Assembly: GCA_026745465.1 (NCBI GenBank)
Contig: JACYXH010000125.1
Coordinates: 271,001 to 335,000, forward strand
DNA: 64,000 nt
Source: Lota lota
Lineage: Eukaryota; Chordata; Actinopteri; Gadiformes; Lotidae
Direction of reading: 5' to 3'
Both the position numbers and the translations under genes were made by a program. Of this stretch, positions 1 to 13,510 are shown piece after piece (position 1 is the first letter of the stretch; each line of letters opens with the position of its first letter). Under the pieces are notes generated by a model. The model saw nothing but the letters and a program-made list of their open reading frames with translations. It made no database searches and was not told where the DNA came from.

Positions 1-38
1 GTGTGTGCGTGCATATGTGTGTGTGTGTGTGTGTGTGT
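1..38. repeat. (TG)n microsatellite
   Basis: Nearly pure TG dinucleotides with a few GC/AT interruptions. It is the left edge of the window, so the true length is unknown. Confidence 0.9.
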
Positions 39-998
39 ATGGTAGGAGGAAGTTGGCGGCAGGGGTTTAATATGAAGGTTGAGACGATCTAGCACATCTG
101 GGGAACGTGATTAACTGTCCTTAGGAACATGCAACACTGGCGAACGGAGGAAGGATTAAAGGGCTGTGTCAGACAGAAAAGAAGTCCTTATATAGAGCAT
201 GTCCAACATCCATACCTTCAGATTGGTGCTACAGCAGTGAGGATCGCATATCGCCGATATGCGATTATCTGTAAATTATCTTATGTTGGCATACTGTATG
301 TGTGTCGGCTTATGAAAGGTCTCCAAAAACAAAGCAACGTGGGAAAAACCAACAGGGAATGTAGGGCATCATGTGCTGTTCTGGCCAGAGTACGTGGTCA
401 GTTAACCCAAAATCCCAAATATCCTCCCACTTCTTACCAAAACAACCAGGTGGTTTCTATGGGATTTCCAATGGTTCCCCACTCAGCTTTCTACCAGGAT
501 CCCAGTCAAGTGGCTTCGCTGGTAGGGGCGTGGCTTGTGTATAAAGGGGGCTGGCACTCTGTTTTTTACCATTTGCATATGAGGTGAGAGAGAATAACAA
601 TTCAGCTAGTGTCAAGATTTAACTACCATGATTAATGACCTAGCTGTCAAGATGATTGATGATGGCAGCTGTGTGACAGATGTGATGTGTGGCAGATGTG
701 CAACAGATGTGTGACCTTTGACCTGATTTATGGGTTGACCTTTGACCTCATGTAACATAATGCTTCACAAAAGGGAAAGGAATGTGATAGTAACGTGAAA
801 GAATGATTAAATCATGATGTATAAATTATGATATGAATGATGGGCAACAGGTGACGGCCTTTTAAAAAGATACATGTGTCCAGACACTCAAAAACATGTC
901 CGGACAAAACACCCATGATGGGCAACCCCCCCCCCCACCACCACCACCACCCCCCCCCCCCAACTCAAGACATTAAATCAAGGGAAAGCTCCCCCAGT
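39..998. other. No recognised gene
   Basis: A 152-codon open frame at 129-587 shows no domain, signal or family feature I recognise. A TATAAAG string at about 540-546 lies in a GC-rich context (GGGGCGTGGC upstream) and could be a core promoter, but no first exon follows convincingly. Positions 640-740 hold short imperfect repeats of GACAGATGTG/TGACCTTTGACC type. A run of C with CCA interruptions occupies about 927-961. Confidence 0.4.
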
Positions 999-1340
999 CT
1001 AGGGGGGTACCTCTGACGTCCCTTTCTTTGATTTCAAAGTGCAAGCAGCACTCAGAAGCTTCAGAAGCTTCAGCAGCGATGGAGCGTTAGTGCATAACCC
1101 AACTCCAAGATATAGGTCCTCCTGGGTGAAGGTGGCCTGGAAGGTGTGGATGTGTGTCAGTGTGTCTGAGGACCCTCCTACATCTGGGGACACTCTGTAG
1201 AAGGACAGAGTGCCATTAGGCCTGTCCAGATACACTCTTACTCTTTTAGAAGGCTCAGGGAGACACACGACTGTTCTAATACCGTTGTGCCAGGCAGTGT
1301 AACCACCATCATGACAATAAAGAATCCAGGAATTGTGATT
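999..1340 (-). pseudogene. B30.2/SPRY C-terminal fragment (NLRC3-like type)
   Basis: The reverse strand encodes the second half of a B30.2 (PRY-SPRY) domain of the kind that ends teleost NLRC3-like NLRs. Visible are the NSWIL-type strand, a GIRT loop, VRVYLDRPNGTLSFYRVS and the DTLTHIHTF segment, matching the intact B30.2 exons at 23291-23844 and 49249-49805. The PRY half and the first SPRY strands are missing, with homology stopping near 1340. The C-terminus is divergent, reading into LLKLLKLL instead of the usual SLCRL end. No LRR or NACHT exon accompanies it. It is a truncated duplicate of an NLR terminal exon, hence called a pseudogene. Confidence 0.8.
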
Positions 1341-2150
1341 CCGACGAGGCGACACAATAGAGCACGTGAAGGTTGGTTTCGCTAAGCATCAACATCACGT
1401 GTTCACACGGAGCGCAGGAGACCCGTGTGGGGCTAGTACAACATGGCGCACTGCAGACAGGACAATGAGGATTAGAGGTTCAATGTGTTGGACCCACCTT
1501 GGAATGTTTCTGTCCCGGCTTTCTGCTTTAAAACGTCATGTTCTTCGTCTCCGGAGAGGCTAACGCGTCCACGTCGTCTCTTCGTCATGTCGTCTGTTGG
1601 ATTTCCGTAAACTTCCGTTTCCTTAACAAGACAGAGGGGTCTTTATACAGAGCTCCAGGCTCGGGCCCGCCCCCTCAGTACGACACTTCCGGTCTGAGTT
1701 TGGAGTCACCGTTTGTCTGTCCGTCTCGATGCTTCTCTCCGTTCCTTCACTCCGTTTGTCCGTCGTCGTTTTCTCCGTTCTTTGTTTTTTTTGTTATCAA
1801 AAATATCAATTGATTTTTACATTATCATTCTGGTATAAATAATAACATGCAACAATCACATACACACCCAAAATAATCCTGCTCACCATACACATCATAC
1901 ACAACATAACTTATAAGCTATAAAAACAAACATCCTCCACAAGACAAAACAACATTAAAAAATAAAATAATAAATAAACATAAATACACATAATTAAACA
2001 TTCTCTAAAAATGCATCTGCATTTTCCTATCATCTGTGTCACTAATAAAGCTGGAACCATCAATAAACAATTCTTTAAAAGTGTCTCTTCATAGGTGGTT
2101 TTTTAATATTTCCACCTCTTTCCTAATCTTTGCTTCGAACAAAACCCATG
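1341..2150. other. No recognised gene
   Basis: Positions 1366-1800 are mixed-composition sequence with short open frames that I do not recognise. Positions 1800-2150 are AT-rich with no coding signal. Nothing here extends the B30.2 fragment upstream. Confidence 0.4.
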
Positions 2151-2496
2151 TGTAGCGCGCTCTCGGCTACTGACCAGGGTAAATAATCAAGGTCCAAGTC
2201 AGGAAGGCAAAATTCAACTTTATTGTCTCCCTTCGTTGCACAATCAAAAAAACGCATACACGGCACGTCCCGTTCAGCATGAACACGTGCTTCTCAATTT
2301 GCTCAGCTTAGCTCTGTGTATCGACAGCCAGCCGCTTGTCTGGACCCGACCTAATTGTGGGAAGAGCACAATACACGTCAGTATTTAATAGTTATCTAAT
2401 TGCGCTCATTCCCTACAGCTGCGTCTGTGGCCCCAATTGAGCCGCTCCGCCCCTTCTAGCTGCAGCCGGCGCTAGGCCACGCCCCCCCTCACCACA
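2151..2496 (-). repeat. Gypsy LTR, downstream copy
   Basis: On the reverse strand it starts TGTGGTGAGG and ends CGCTACA, the TG...CA form of an LTR. It is preceded by a purine-rich tract (GTGGGGATA) consistent with a polypurine primer. It shares blocks with 3293-3614. Confidence 0.6.
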
Positions 2497-2544
2497 TATC
2501 CCCACCGCCCCACTTAGGCCGGGGAGCCGTCCGGCCGACAGCCA

Positions 2545-2575
<31 letters not shown>

Positions 2576-2576
2576 C

Positions 2577-2770
2577 AGTTCAGGCAGTCGGGAGAGGAAG
2601 TCCGCCACCACCATCTGCGCCCCCGGCCTATGGACCACCCTGAAGTGAAGTGGCTGTAAGGCCAGGTACCACCGTGTGATCCGTGGGTTGGTGTCCTTCA
2701 TGCGGTGGAGCCATTGCAGGGGGGCGTGGTCCGAACAGAGGGTGAACGGGCGCCCCAGGAGGTAGTAACG
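2577..2770 (-). pseudogene. Ty3/gypsy pol RNase H fragment
   Basis: The reverse strand reads continuously through a YLLGRPFTLCSDHAPLQW block, then RITRWYLALQ and PGAQMVVADFLSRLPE. These are hallmark segments of the RNase H end of Ty3/gypsy polymerases. The frame is open over about 65 codons but starts at the minisatellite edge and ends in a poly-G stretch, so both sides are lost. It cannot make a functional enzyme. Confidence 0.85.
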
Positions 2771-3285
2771 CAGGGGCCCGACACGCCGTCCCCCGACACG
2801 CAGGGGCCTGACACGCAGGGGCCCGACATGCTGTCCCCCGACACGCTGTCCCCCGACACGCAGGAGGTCGACACGCAGGGGCCCGACACGCAGGGGCCCG
2901 ACACGCTGTCCCCCGACACGCAGGAGCCCGACACGCAGGGGCCCGACACGCAGGGGCCCGACACGCTGTCCCCCGACACGCAGGGGCCCGACACGCTGTC
3001 CCCGACACGCAGGAGCCCGACACGCAGGAGCCCGACACGCAGGGGCCCGACACGCAGGGGCCCGACACGCTGTCCCCTGACACGCAGGAGCCCGACACGC
3101 AGGAGCCCGACACGCTGTCCCCCGACACGCAGGGGCCCGACACGCAGGGGCCCGACACGCTGTCCCCTGACACGCAGGAGCCCGACACGCAGGATCCCGA
3201 CACGCTGGGGCCAGACACGCAGGGGCCAGACACGCAGGGGCCAGACACGCAGGGGCCAGACACGCAGGGGCCCGACGGAGTGAAC
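2765..3285. repeat. 15-bp GC-rich minisatellite
   Basis: Roughly 34 tandem copies of a 15-bp unit, consensus CCCGACACGCAGGGG, with CTGTCCC variants interspersed in higher-order order. All six frames are nearly open because 15 is a multiple of three, so the long repetitive frames here are not genes. It lies inside the gypsy remnant, directly abutting the RNase H fragment. Confidence 0.9.
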
Positions 3286-3292
3286 GGGAAAG

Positions 3293-3614
3293 TGCAGTAA
3301 CGTGGATGGCGAGTCCACGATGAAAGAGCCGGACGACGAGGAGTACGGAGGCAAAACTTCCGTTTTTATTGTCTCTTCATGTTCAAACACAAAATGCACA
3401 ATCAACGTCCTGCTGGGGACGTGCGATCTCTCTGTGTCTTACGGCCAGTCCACCTCGTGACTGGACCCGACCTCACTGTTGGGAGAGCACAACACAAGTC
3501 ATTCTTTTAATAGCTTCCTAATCGCGCTCATAATAGCTGCGTCTGTGGCCCCAATTGAGCCGCTCCGCCCCTTCTAGCTGCAGCCGGCGCTAGGCCACGC
3601 CCCCCCTCACCACA
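3293..3614 (-). repeat. Gypsy LTR, upstream copy
   Basis: Partner of 2151-2496. Shared blocks include the GCAAAA..TTTATTGTCTC segment, TGGACCCGACCT, and the terminal GCCGGCGCTAGGCCACGCC block. The outer end near 3293 is approximate. Confidence 0.55.
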
Positions 3615-3977
3615 GTCTCATCTTTAATAAATCTTCTATTCATGCATTAGGCCTGTGTAGGACCAGTAACAGTTGTAAACTGCCCCTTGACAACAGTTCA
3701 TTTCATAATGGTGCCACACTCTGGCCTTCGCTATCTGTTGCAAGAGACAGTTGACAAAATAAACTACTGGCCCATAGACTACTTACAAGGTGAGGGAATA
3801 GTTAAGAGACAATGTGAAAATACTACAGGCCCATTTTTAGGTGAACTAAATATGCAAGAGTAGTCTTACATGTCAGTGTTTATAACACAGGGCGCTTCTC
3901 CTTTTGCTGGACTGGCTGCTTAAAAAATTAAGAGTATACCCACTTCTCAAGGCACCACTACACCACTGTGTATATTT

Positions 3978-3989
3978 ATGTGTGTGTGT

Positions 3990-4056
<67 letters not shown>
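3978..4056. repeat. (TG)n microsatellite
   Basis: About 79 bp of TG with one TA interruption. It generates artefactual Cys-Val and His-Thr open frames on the two strands. Confidence 0.9.
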
Positions 4057-4058
<2 letters not shown>

Positions 4059-4206
4059 TGGAGCCTTCGCTTGCCCTGAAAACTCATGCTATTCCGACAA
4101 CATCGCTTCCTTCCTAGGATGTGAGTCATACTGGAACCGACCCAAGAACCACATACCAAAGCCCCTATCTGGCTATCACAGAGAGGGTGTGGTTCCTGTG
4201 AACCAG

Positions 4207-4380
4207 TGAAGAGCCAGTGAACCCACTGTTTCAGCTGGAATTATATTAAAGAGCCAGTGAACCCACTGTTTCAGCTGGAATTATCTTAAAGAGCCAGTTA
4301 ACCCACTGTTTCAGCTGGAATTATCTTAAAGAGCCAGTTAACCCACTGTTTCAGCTTAAATTATCTTAAAGAGCCAGTGT
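4207..4380. repeat. 40-bp tandem repeat, about four copies
   Basis: The unit contains AAGAGCCAGTKAACCCACTG followed by TTTCAGCTGGAATTAT. Copies differ at only a few positions and the last one is truncated. Confidence 0.85.
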
Positions 4381-6706
<2,326 letters not shown>

Positions 6707-6720
6707 TGGCATAAGAAGGA

Positions 6721-6794
6721 AGGGGGGGGGGGGGGGGGGGTGGGGGAAGTAGTGGATTCAAATACTGGACAGATGCGTATCACTAAGAGAGAGT

Positions 6795-6851
<57 letters not shown>

Positions 6852-6880
6852 ACTCACTCTCATTCATCCATCCATGAATC
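6721..6880. repeat. Poly-G and (CT)n tract
   Basis: About 19 G at 6722-6740, then (CT)n at about 6797-6848 followed by CACT and ATCC tetranucleotides. It lies just downstream of the NXPE stop codon. Confidence 0.85.
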
Positions 6881-7110
6881 AATATTCATCATTCGGCTTC
6901 CCCGAATACTATTTATCCAGCCCCGATCCAATATTCAACACAACAATAAATAAAATATGTGTTTATTGCCGCTACGCTCGCTGCAGGAACTCGCCCCGGC
7001 GTGCACGCGCACAGTGCACACACGAGCAGCAGAGCTATGAGAGCAGCAGACAGCGGATTCAGTCAGAGGAGGAAGTAGAGGAAGCTCCGGGTTTGGTATG
7101 TGTGTGTGTG
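6881..7110 (+). repeat. Dispersed repeat R1 (copy 1)
   Basis: Family defined here by ATTCAACA, GTTTATTGCCGCTACGCTCG, GGCGTGCACGCGCACAGTGC and AGCAGACAGCGGATTCAGTC, usually ending in a (TG)n tract after a CCGGGTTTGG motif. Other copies lie at 9410-9667 (-), 10434-10715 (+), 43265-43440 (+), 45355-45640 (-) and 63838-64000 (+). Copies carry no coding domain. It may be a non-autonomous element, but I saw no clear terminal inverted repeats. Confidence 0.8.
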
Positions 7111-7116
7111 TGTGTG

Positions 7117-7528
7117 TGTTACGTGGTATGGGCAAGGAGGGAACTGGGATTGGGCCTAAGTCTCTTGACCTCAGGGTTCAGAGGATAACCTAGCATCATA
7201 GAGCCAGAGTCTAGGGTCATGGGGTCAAGGTCCCTCTGTCATGGGGGAGGTTGTTAGAGTCATCCAACATTAGCCTGGTTATAGAGCTTTCTAACACTAG
7301 TAGTTTACAAGAGCGAAAAATAAAAGATTTAACCACAGCCATAAGTAACTGGTTCACCATGTTCCATGCATTTTAAGTTCCCTAGTTTCTGCCCCAGTTT
7401 GTCGGTTCATTGTTTGTTGTATGTTTGTCTCTGTCTGCCTGTTGACATGAAGTAAAGCTTCCGTTTCCACCTAACCCTCTGAGTCTGATGTCTGCATTTG
7501 GGTTCACCTCCCTGCACAAGCCGTGACA
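7117..7528. mobile_element. LTR-like segment (possible solo LTR)
   Basis: Begins TGTTACGTGG and ends CCGTGACA, giving short inverted TGTYACG ends like the better-supported solo LTR at 21294-21777. A reverse-complement copy lies at about 44826-45240, within the inverted duplication, so it predates that duplication. No target-site duplication is visible because the left edge is in (TG)n. Confidence 0.45.
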
Positions 7529-7689
7529 CACTCACTGTTTTAAGATGCCTCCACCAAATGCAAATATATACACATATATTAACCTCCCTCCCTGCTTCAC
7601 TCTGTTTCTACTGGTTGATGCCTGCGCATTGGAAGAGAAGTGACTTATTTAACTAATTAGCATTGTTTATTTTGTTTATTTTTCACTGA

Positions 7690-8128
7690 ACTCCTCCATA
7701 TCAAGACACCCACCCGTTCTCTCAGGTCCTCTTCCTCCATCCAGCTCATCCTCCCACCTGCTCGTCTGGTTACCATGGGGTTTAGAGCCTTCGGTCACTC
7801 AGCCCCCTACCTCTGGAACTCCCTGCCCCACTACATTCAACACTCCACGTCCATAACCACTTTCAAATCTCACCTAAAAACGTATCTTTTCAGAGAGGCT
7901 TACTCGCTTTAACTCTTTTTTCTTTTATGTAATGACCGTTCTTTTTTTTTCTTTTTTTCTTTTTTTTTTTTGCTTTGCCTGTTCATTTTATTAACAGTAT
8001 TATGATGTTTTTTACTGTTTGTTGCTCTGTTTGTTTGTTTAATGGATTGATTGTTTTATTGTTGATTTTGTAAGGTGACCTTGAGTGTTTTGAAAGGCGC
8101 CTATAAATAAAATGCATTATTATTATTA
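7690..8128 (+). mobile_element. L2-type LINE 3' end
   Basis: The plus strand encodes the C-terminal tail seen in many L2/CR1-group reverse transcriptase ORFs: FGHSAPYLWNSLP, then TTFKSHLKTYLF and a stop. It is followed by a T-rich 3' UTR and a terminal AATAAAATG(CATT)ATTATTATT repeat, typical of L2-group tails. It is strongly 5'-truncated, about 440 bp. It interrupts a block whose uninterrupted reverse complement is at 44350-44830, so the insertion postdates that duplication. Confidence 0.8.
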
Positions 8129-8139
8129 TTTACTTTACC

Positions 8140-8140
8140 G

Positions 8141-8187
<47 letters not shown>

Positions 8188-8255
8188 AACCCAAACCCAG
8201 AACGCTGCTTCCTCTACTTCCTCTCTCTCTACTTAGAGCGAGAGAGGGAGAGAGG

Positions 8256-8295
<40 letters not shown>

Positions 8296-8300
8296 TTGCT
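8140..8300. repeat. (CA)n and (GA)n microsatellites
   Basis: (CA)n at about 8142-8181 and interrupted (GA)n at about 8220-8295, joined by a CCCAAACCCAGAACGCTGC block. The same pair occurs inverted at 44265-44435. Confidence 0.9.
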
Positions 8301-9130
8301 ATGGCTGTATTTGCCTTCATGTTATTTTGTAAAGATTTAATGGACTATTGTGTGTTGTTTTATTTAAAGGGATACATGCTATTTTATATGTTGTTGATGT
8401 CTATTGGACAAAAATATACAATGTAATATTTGTCTATTTACGTTCATCTTGCTCTGCTTATTACAACAATAAATTATTTGGTATTAATTAACTCAGTACT
8501 TGAGTCGTTTTTTCAGTTGATACTTTCTTACTCCATTTAAGCCATTATCTGATGAATACTTTTACTCATGTGAAATTGTTTTGAATATTGTGGAGCCAAT
8601 CTCAATATTGCGTTATGTAGTGTAGTCCTACTCTATATTTGAGAGGATCACTCGTATGAGAGGGACATGAAATGACCTTCAAGTTGATTTAAAACTGCCA
8701 GGACCGTCTCAACACATAAATCAATGGTGATGACATAGGCTTCATGTTTTTCAGGCCAGCCAGTTGCACTTACATCATCTAACCAGCAGATGGTGCTACG
8801 GTGCACCTTTTTTTAGTGTTTCAAAACGGACCTTATATCAAATCAATTGGTTTAATATTCTCAAGACGTTTAAATGTTTCATGTAGGCCTATAGCTTCAT
8901 TCTCCACGTTACTAGCTAGAGTTGAATGAAACAGACATAACTGCATAATACAGCAGTGTTGGTATTTAAGAAACTGTAGGCCTGGAAACAACTATGTTCA
9001 TATATTTAGTCAGCAGTATTATAGGCCTACACTTTATGAAGCCTATTTGTATAGGACTGCTGTGTTGGTGGTTGAACTTTTATTTATTTTTATATCGTGG
9101 TGATCATCACTTTAATGTTCTAATACACAC
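8301..9130 (+). repeat. Dispersed repeat R2 (copy 1)
   Basis: Noncoding block with recognisable segments: TTTGTCTATTTACGTTCATC, CTCAGTACTTGAGT, TGGTGCTACGGTGCACC and AAACAACTATGTTCATATAT. Its reverse complement spans about 43500-44250. Partial copies lie at 24130-24370, 25250-25740 (opposite orientation) and 47680-47880. Copies are rearranged relative to each other. Confidence 0.75.
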
Positions 9131-9229
9131 ACACACACACACACATCCACAGCATAATTGTAAGTGTTTTCAGTGCAAAGTATAACAACGAAGAAACATA
9201 AATATGAAAATATAAACATTTAAATAAGA

Positions 9230-9356
9230 AACAATATATAAAATATATACAGACTATATAAAGAATACAGAATATATAGTTAAGTCTTTTTTTTTAATGC
9301 AGTTGTACAGTTGCGCAGGAATGTGCAAAATATTACCATCGAATGTGACTTTACCA

Positions 9357-9407
<51 letters not shown>

Positions 9408-9667
9408 CCTCTATACTCTGACTGAATCCGCTGTCTGCTGCTCTCATAGCTCTGCTGCTCGTGTGTGCATTGTGCGCGTGCACGCCGGGGCGCGTTCCTG
9501 CAGCGAGCGTAGCAGCAATAAACAGATCTGTTCTCTCTTCTTCTTCTTTTGTTGAATATTGGATCGGGGCTGGATGAATAGTATGCGGGGAAGCCCCGGA
9601 AACCAGCGTCGATCCACACCGATGAATCCCAGTTCCAGTCGCAAATGACCACTACATCTCACCATCT
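9230..9667 (-). repeat. Left arm of inverted repeat (R1 plus flank)
   Basis: Reverse complement of 10434-10975 over R1 and an ATATTCTGTATTCTTTATATAG-type flank. The two arms are separated by about 770 bp. The (CA)n tract at 9358-9405 is the counterpart of the (TG)n tract in the right arm. Confidence 0.8.
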
Positions 9668-9670
<3 letters not shown>

Positions 9671-9758
<88 letters not shown>

Positions 9759-9770
9759 TGTGTGTGTGTT
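9671..9770. repeat. (TG)n microsatellite, about 100 bp
   Basis: Long TG run with one TATG interruption, inside the spacer between the inverted-repeat arms. Confidence 0.95.
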
Positions 9771-10066
9771 TGTCTTTCTGAATACCTTCCTGTAACGTGT
9801 GTAAGAAAATCACCCTGCCTTTTATAGAAACATAACCCATTATAAATGATTACATTACATATACTGTACTGTTCACTGTCTGTTTTCTCCTCAACACCTT
9901 TTATAACCTTTAATGCTAGAACATCAACAGTTGCAGTCATGTAGAAATGTTTAAAGGATACATTTTGATAACACAATAATAATAGTCTATTTCTTTAAGT
10001 TTATGCTGATGAATACTGAATAGCATGTTACAATGTTTATACACTTTACTGATTTGAATTAATGCA

Positions 10067-10103
<37 letters not shown>

Positions 10104-10271
10104 GTATCGATATAGACAAAAAACGATGATCACCATGATATAAATAAATAAAGTGCAACCATCAACACAGCAGTCCTACACAAATAGGCTTCATAACTTC
10201 ATAACATAACTGAACGTAAATAGACAAACATTACATTGTATATGCTTGTCCAATAGACATTAACAACATCT

Positions 10272-10384
<113 letters not shown>

Positions 10385-10433
10385 GGTACACAGTTGAATA
10401 GTTGCACAATAGTTGCACAATAACGCCTCTGAA

Positions 10434-10975
10434 ATGGTGAGATTTAGTGGTTATTTGCGACTGTTACTGGGATTCATCGGCGTGGATCGACCCTGGTTTC
10501 CGGGGCTTCCTCGAATACTATTCATCCAGCCCCGATCCAACATTCAACAGAAGAAGAAGAGAGAACAGATCTGTTTATTGCCGCTACACTCGCTGCAGGA
10601 ACGCGCCCCGGCGTGCACGCGCACAGTGCACACACGAGCAGCAGAGCTATGAGAGCAGCAGACAGCGGATTCAGTCAGAGTAGGAAGTAGAGGAAGCAGC
10701 GCTCCGGGTTTGGTGTGTGTGTGTATATGCGCGCTTGTGTGTGTGTGTGTGCGCGTGTGTGTGTGTGTGTGTGTGTGTATGTTCGGTAATGTGACATTTG
10801 ATGGTCATATTTTGCACATTCCTGCGCAACTGTACATCTGCATTTTAAAAAGAGACTAACTATATATTCTGTATTCTTTATATAGTCTGTATGTATTTTA
10901 TCTATTGTTTCTTATTTAAACTATTATATTTTCATATTTCTTTTTCTTTGTTGTTATAGTTGACAAACCTTGCAC
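10434..10975 (+). repeat. Right arm of inverted repeat (R1 plus flank)
   Basis: R1 copy at 10434-10715, (TG)n at about 10712-10778, and the TTCGGTAATGTGACATTTGATGG-type flank to about 10975. It pairs with 9230-9667. Confidence 0.8.
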
Positions 10976-11054
10976 TCAAAACACTTAAAATTCTGCGTGA
11001 GTACAGTATGAATATATGTGTGTACATTACTCTCTGTGTGTGTGTGTGTATGTT

Positions 11055-12930
11055 AAATAAAATAAATAAACAATGCTAATTTGTTTATTGACTTCTCTTC
11101 CAAGGCGCGGGCATCAACCAGTAGAAACAGAGTGAAGCATTTGAGCCACTGCAGCAGTCAGAGTGGCCATGTTGAGTCAAACAACACAATGTTAGCCGCT
11201 GTGGAGACAATGTTTCCTCATGACAAGTTAAGACCACAGACGTGTGTGTGTGTGTGTGTGTTTGTGTGTGTGTGTTATATGAACAATGTGTAAAAACCAC
11301 TGCGCTAGCTAGCAGGGGAGGACAGGAAGTCTTGTTCAGGAAACAAAAGTTACGCTTTAAACCCAAACCAAGGTCACACAAAGTGGAGGCACTTCTCACC
11401 TTTTAACCTAAATAGTCTGCCATAAACATTATAAGGTGAGTCCAAAGAATATAAAAAAGAATGTGATATTTTTTACTTGATAAAACAAATGTTTTCTTGG
11501 AATGGCCTGTGCTAACACTTCCTGGTCTGAAGTATGTTTGGGTGGTGTATCCAACTGACTATGTTTGGGTGGTGTCACCAACCCATGTATGTTTGGGTGG
11601 TGTCTCCAACTGACTGTATGTTTGGCTGGGGTTTCTAACTGACTACATTTGGGTGGTGTCTCCAACTGACTATGTTTGGGTGGTGTCTCCAACTGACTAT
11701 GTTTGGGTGGTGTCTCCAACTGACTATGTTTGGGTGGTGTCTCCAACTGACTGTATGTTTGGGTGGGGTCTATAATTGACTACATTTGGGTGGTGTCTCC
11801 AACTGACTATGTTTGGGTGGTGTCTCCAACTGACTATGTTTGGGTGGTGTCTCCAACTGACTGTATGTTTGGCTGGGGTCTCTAACTGACTACATTTGGG
11901 TGGTGTCTCCAACTGACTATGTTTGGGTGGTGTCACCAACCCATGTATGTTTGGGTGGTGTCTCCAACTGACTGTATGTTTGGGTGGGGTCTCTAACTGA
12001 CTACATTTGGGTGGTGTCTCCAACTGACTATGTTTGGGTGGTGTCTCCAACTGACTGTATGTTTGGCTGGGGTCTCTAACTGACTACATTTGGGTGGTGT
12101 CTCCAACTGACTATGTTTGGGTGGTGTCTCCAACTGACTATGTTTGGGTGGTGTCTCCAACTGACTGTATGTTTGGCTGGGGTCTCTAACTGACTATATT
12201 TGGGTGGTGTCTCCAACTGACTATGTTTGGGTGGTGTCTCCAACTGACTATGTTTGGGTGGTATCTCCAACTGACTATGTTTGGGTGGTGTCTCCAACTG
12301 ACTATGTTTGGATTGGGTCTCTAACTGACTACATTTGGGTGGTGTCTCCAACTAACTATGTTTGGGTGGTGTCGCCAACTGACTGAATGTTAGGGTGGTG
12401 TCTCCAACTGACTGTATGTTTGGGTGGTGTCTCCAACTGACTATGTTTGTGTGGTGTCTCCAACTGACTTTGTTTGGGTGGTGTATCCAATTGACTTTGT
12501 TTGGGTGTGCGTCTTTGTGTGTGCATGCTTGCGTGTCTGAAGTCTTCAAAAGCTTTCCCTGTAAACACGTGATGCCAGATGACATCAACATTGCTTGCTC
12601 TCTGAGACGTTAAAGTCTACTTCCTCATTTGAACTTCAGTCTTCAGCAGTGAGCAGCCATGAAGCTCAATCTTTCTCTAGATCCACTTTTAATCTATTAA
12701 TAATTAAGATATTTTATCCTTTTAATTTCCCTGATTTACTTGTTTTAGGAACGCTTTAACTTCCTATTCATCCCTTGCATTTATACTTTTATAACTTTAT
12801 ACTGTATGGGGCAGACTACATTTTGATCACGGAATAGATAAGGTAAGCCTACAGTGTACTACAGTTTATATTGTCTTTAGGTTATTGGTATATTCAATGA
12901 TTTAATTTTGGGAAATGTGTCTGTGTAACG
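11055..12930 (+). repeat. Tandem segmental duplication, copy 1
   Basis: Shares with 13511-15340 this order: a CTTCCAAGGCGCGGGCATCA block, a GTTAGCCGCTGTGGAGACAA block, (TG)n, a GCTAGCTAGCAGGGGAGGAC block, the 27-bp minisatellite, an AACACGTGATGCCAGATG block, and a terminal GGAATAGATAAGGTAAGCC block. The last block contains a good donor site (AAG|GTAAGC, GT at 12843). This may be a duplicated promoter plus 5' noncoding exon of the downstream NLR. That role is inference from position and the donor site only. Confidence 0.85.
11530..12520. repeat. 27/29-bp minisatellite (copy-1 array)
   Basis: About 36 units of TGACTATGTTTGGGTGGTGT followed by CTCCAAC, with 29-bp TGTATG variants. Reverse-strand frames read as METPPKHSQL repeats and are artefacts of the period-27 structure. 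Confidence 0.92.
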
Positions 12931-13439
12931 CTTATCAATTAAAGACAGATCACTTTAGAGAACTACAATGTTAGTTTAATGTTTCGTTATTGTGCTTTTC
13001 AAATTACATAATATTGTTATATTATATATATTTTTACAAATATGTAAACGAACCAAAAGCACTATTAAAGCTGCACAACATAACTTTTGCAATAAACAAG
13101 GAGTATAGGAGATAACGGTGAGAAAGAAAAGACATCTTTGTGCACTGTTCATTTGAATCTTCATTCAGATTATGTCCTGTTTGCAGAGAACATTAAGAAC
13201 TTAGATTAGACTAAAGAAGCAATATTTTTCCTTGATAGGTCATGTGCAGGTTTGACACAATTATTAACAAAGTCAGTAGTTAGAAGACAGAGAGAGACAG
13301 AGAGAGACAGAGAGAGACAGAGACACACACACAGACAGAGAGGGAGATAGACAGAGACACACAGAGAGATAGACATAGAGAGAGACAGAGAGAGACACAC
13401 AAAGAGACGGAAAGAGATACAGAGAGAGAGTAAGGGTGG

Positions 13440-13484
<45 letters not shown>

Positions 13485-13510
13485 CGTGCGGGCGTGTGTG
13501 TGTCTAAACA
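12931..13510. other. Spacer between tandem copies
   Basis: AT-rich unique-looking sequence followed by GACAGAGAGA repeats (13288-13430) and (TG)n (13441-13503). No gene is seen. Confidence 0.5.

Larger units (their letters stand above)
2151..3614 (-). mobile_element. Ty3/gypsy LTR retrotransposon remnant (deletion derivative)
   Basis: Two related terminal segments (2151-2496 and about 3293-3614) share a long end block (CGCTAGGCCACGCC and flanks, ending CCACA) and bracket an internal piece. The inner part carries a reverse-strand gypsy RNase H fragment followed by a 15-bp minisatellite. On the reverse strand the order is LTR, minisatellite, RNase H end, purine tract, LTR. Gag, protease, RT core and integrase are absent. 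LTR-like ends read TGTGGTGAGG at one side and CTACA at the other. The two LTRs are clearly diverged, so the element is old. I found no convincing target-site duplication. Confidence 0.7.

Noticed and set aside
129-587. 152-codon frame near the left edge
   Set aside because: No domain, codon bias or splice context; consistent with chance.
2628-3405. Long frames of CVSGP / RVGLLRV / TQGPDT repeats
   Set aside because: Fifteen-bp repeat units keep all frames open; no start context, domain or splice support.
9645-9827. Cys-Val and His-Thr open frames over TG/CA tracts here and elsewhere
   Set aside because: Dinucleotide repeats give two-residue repeating frames on both strands; not coding.
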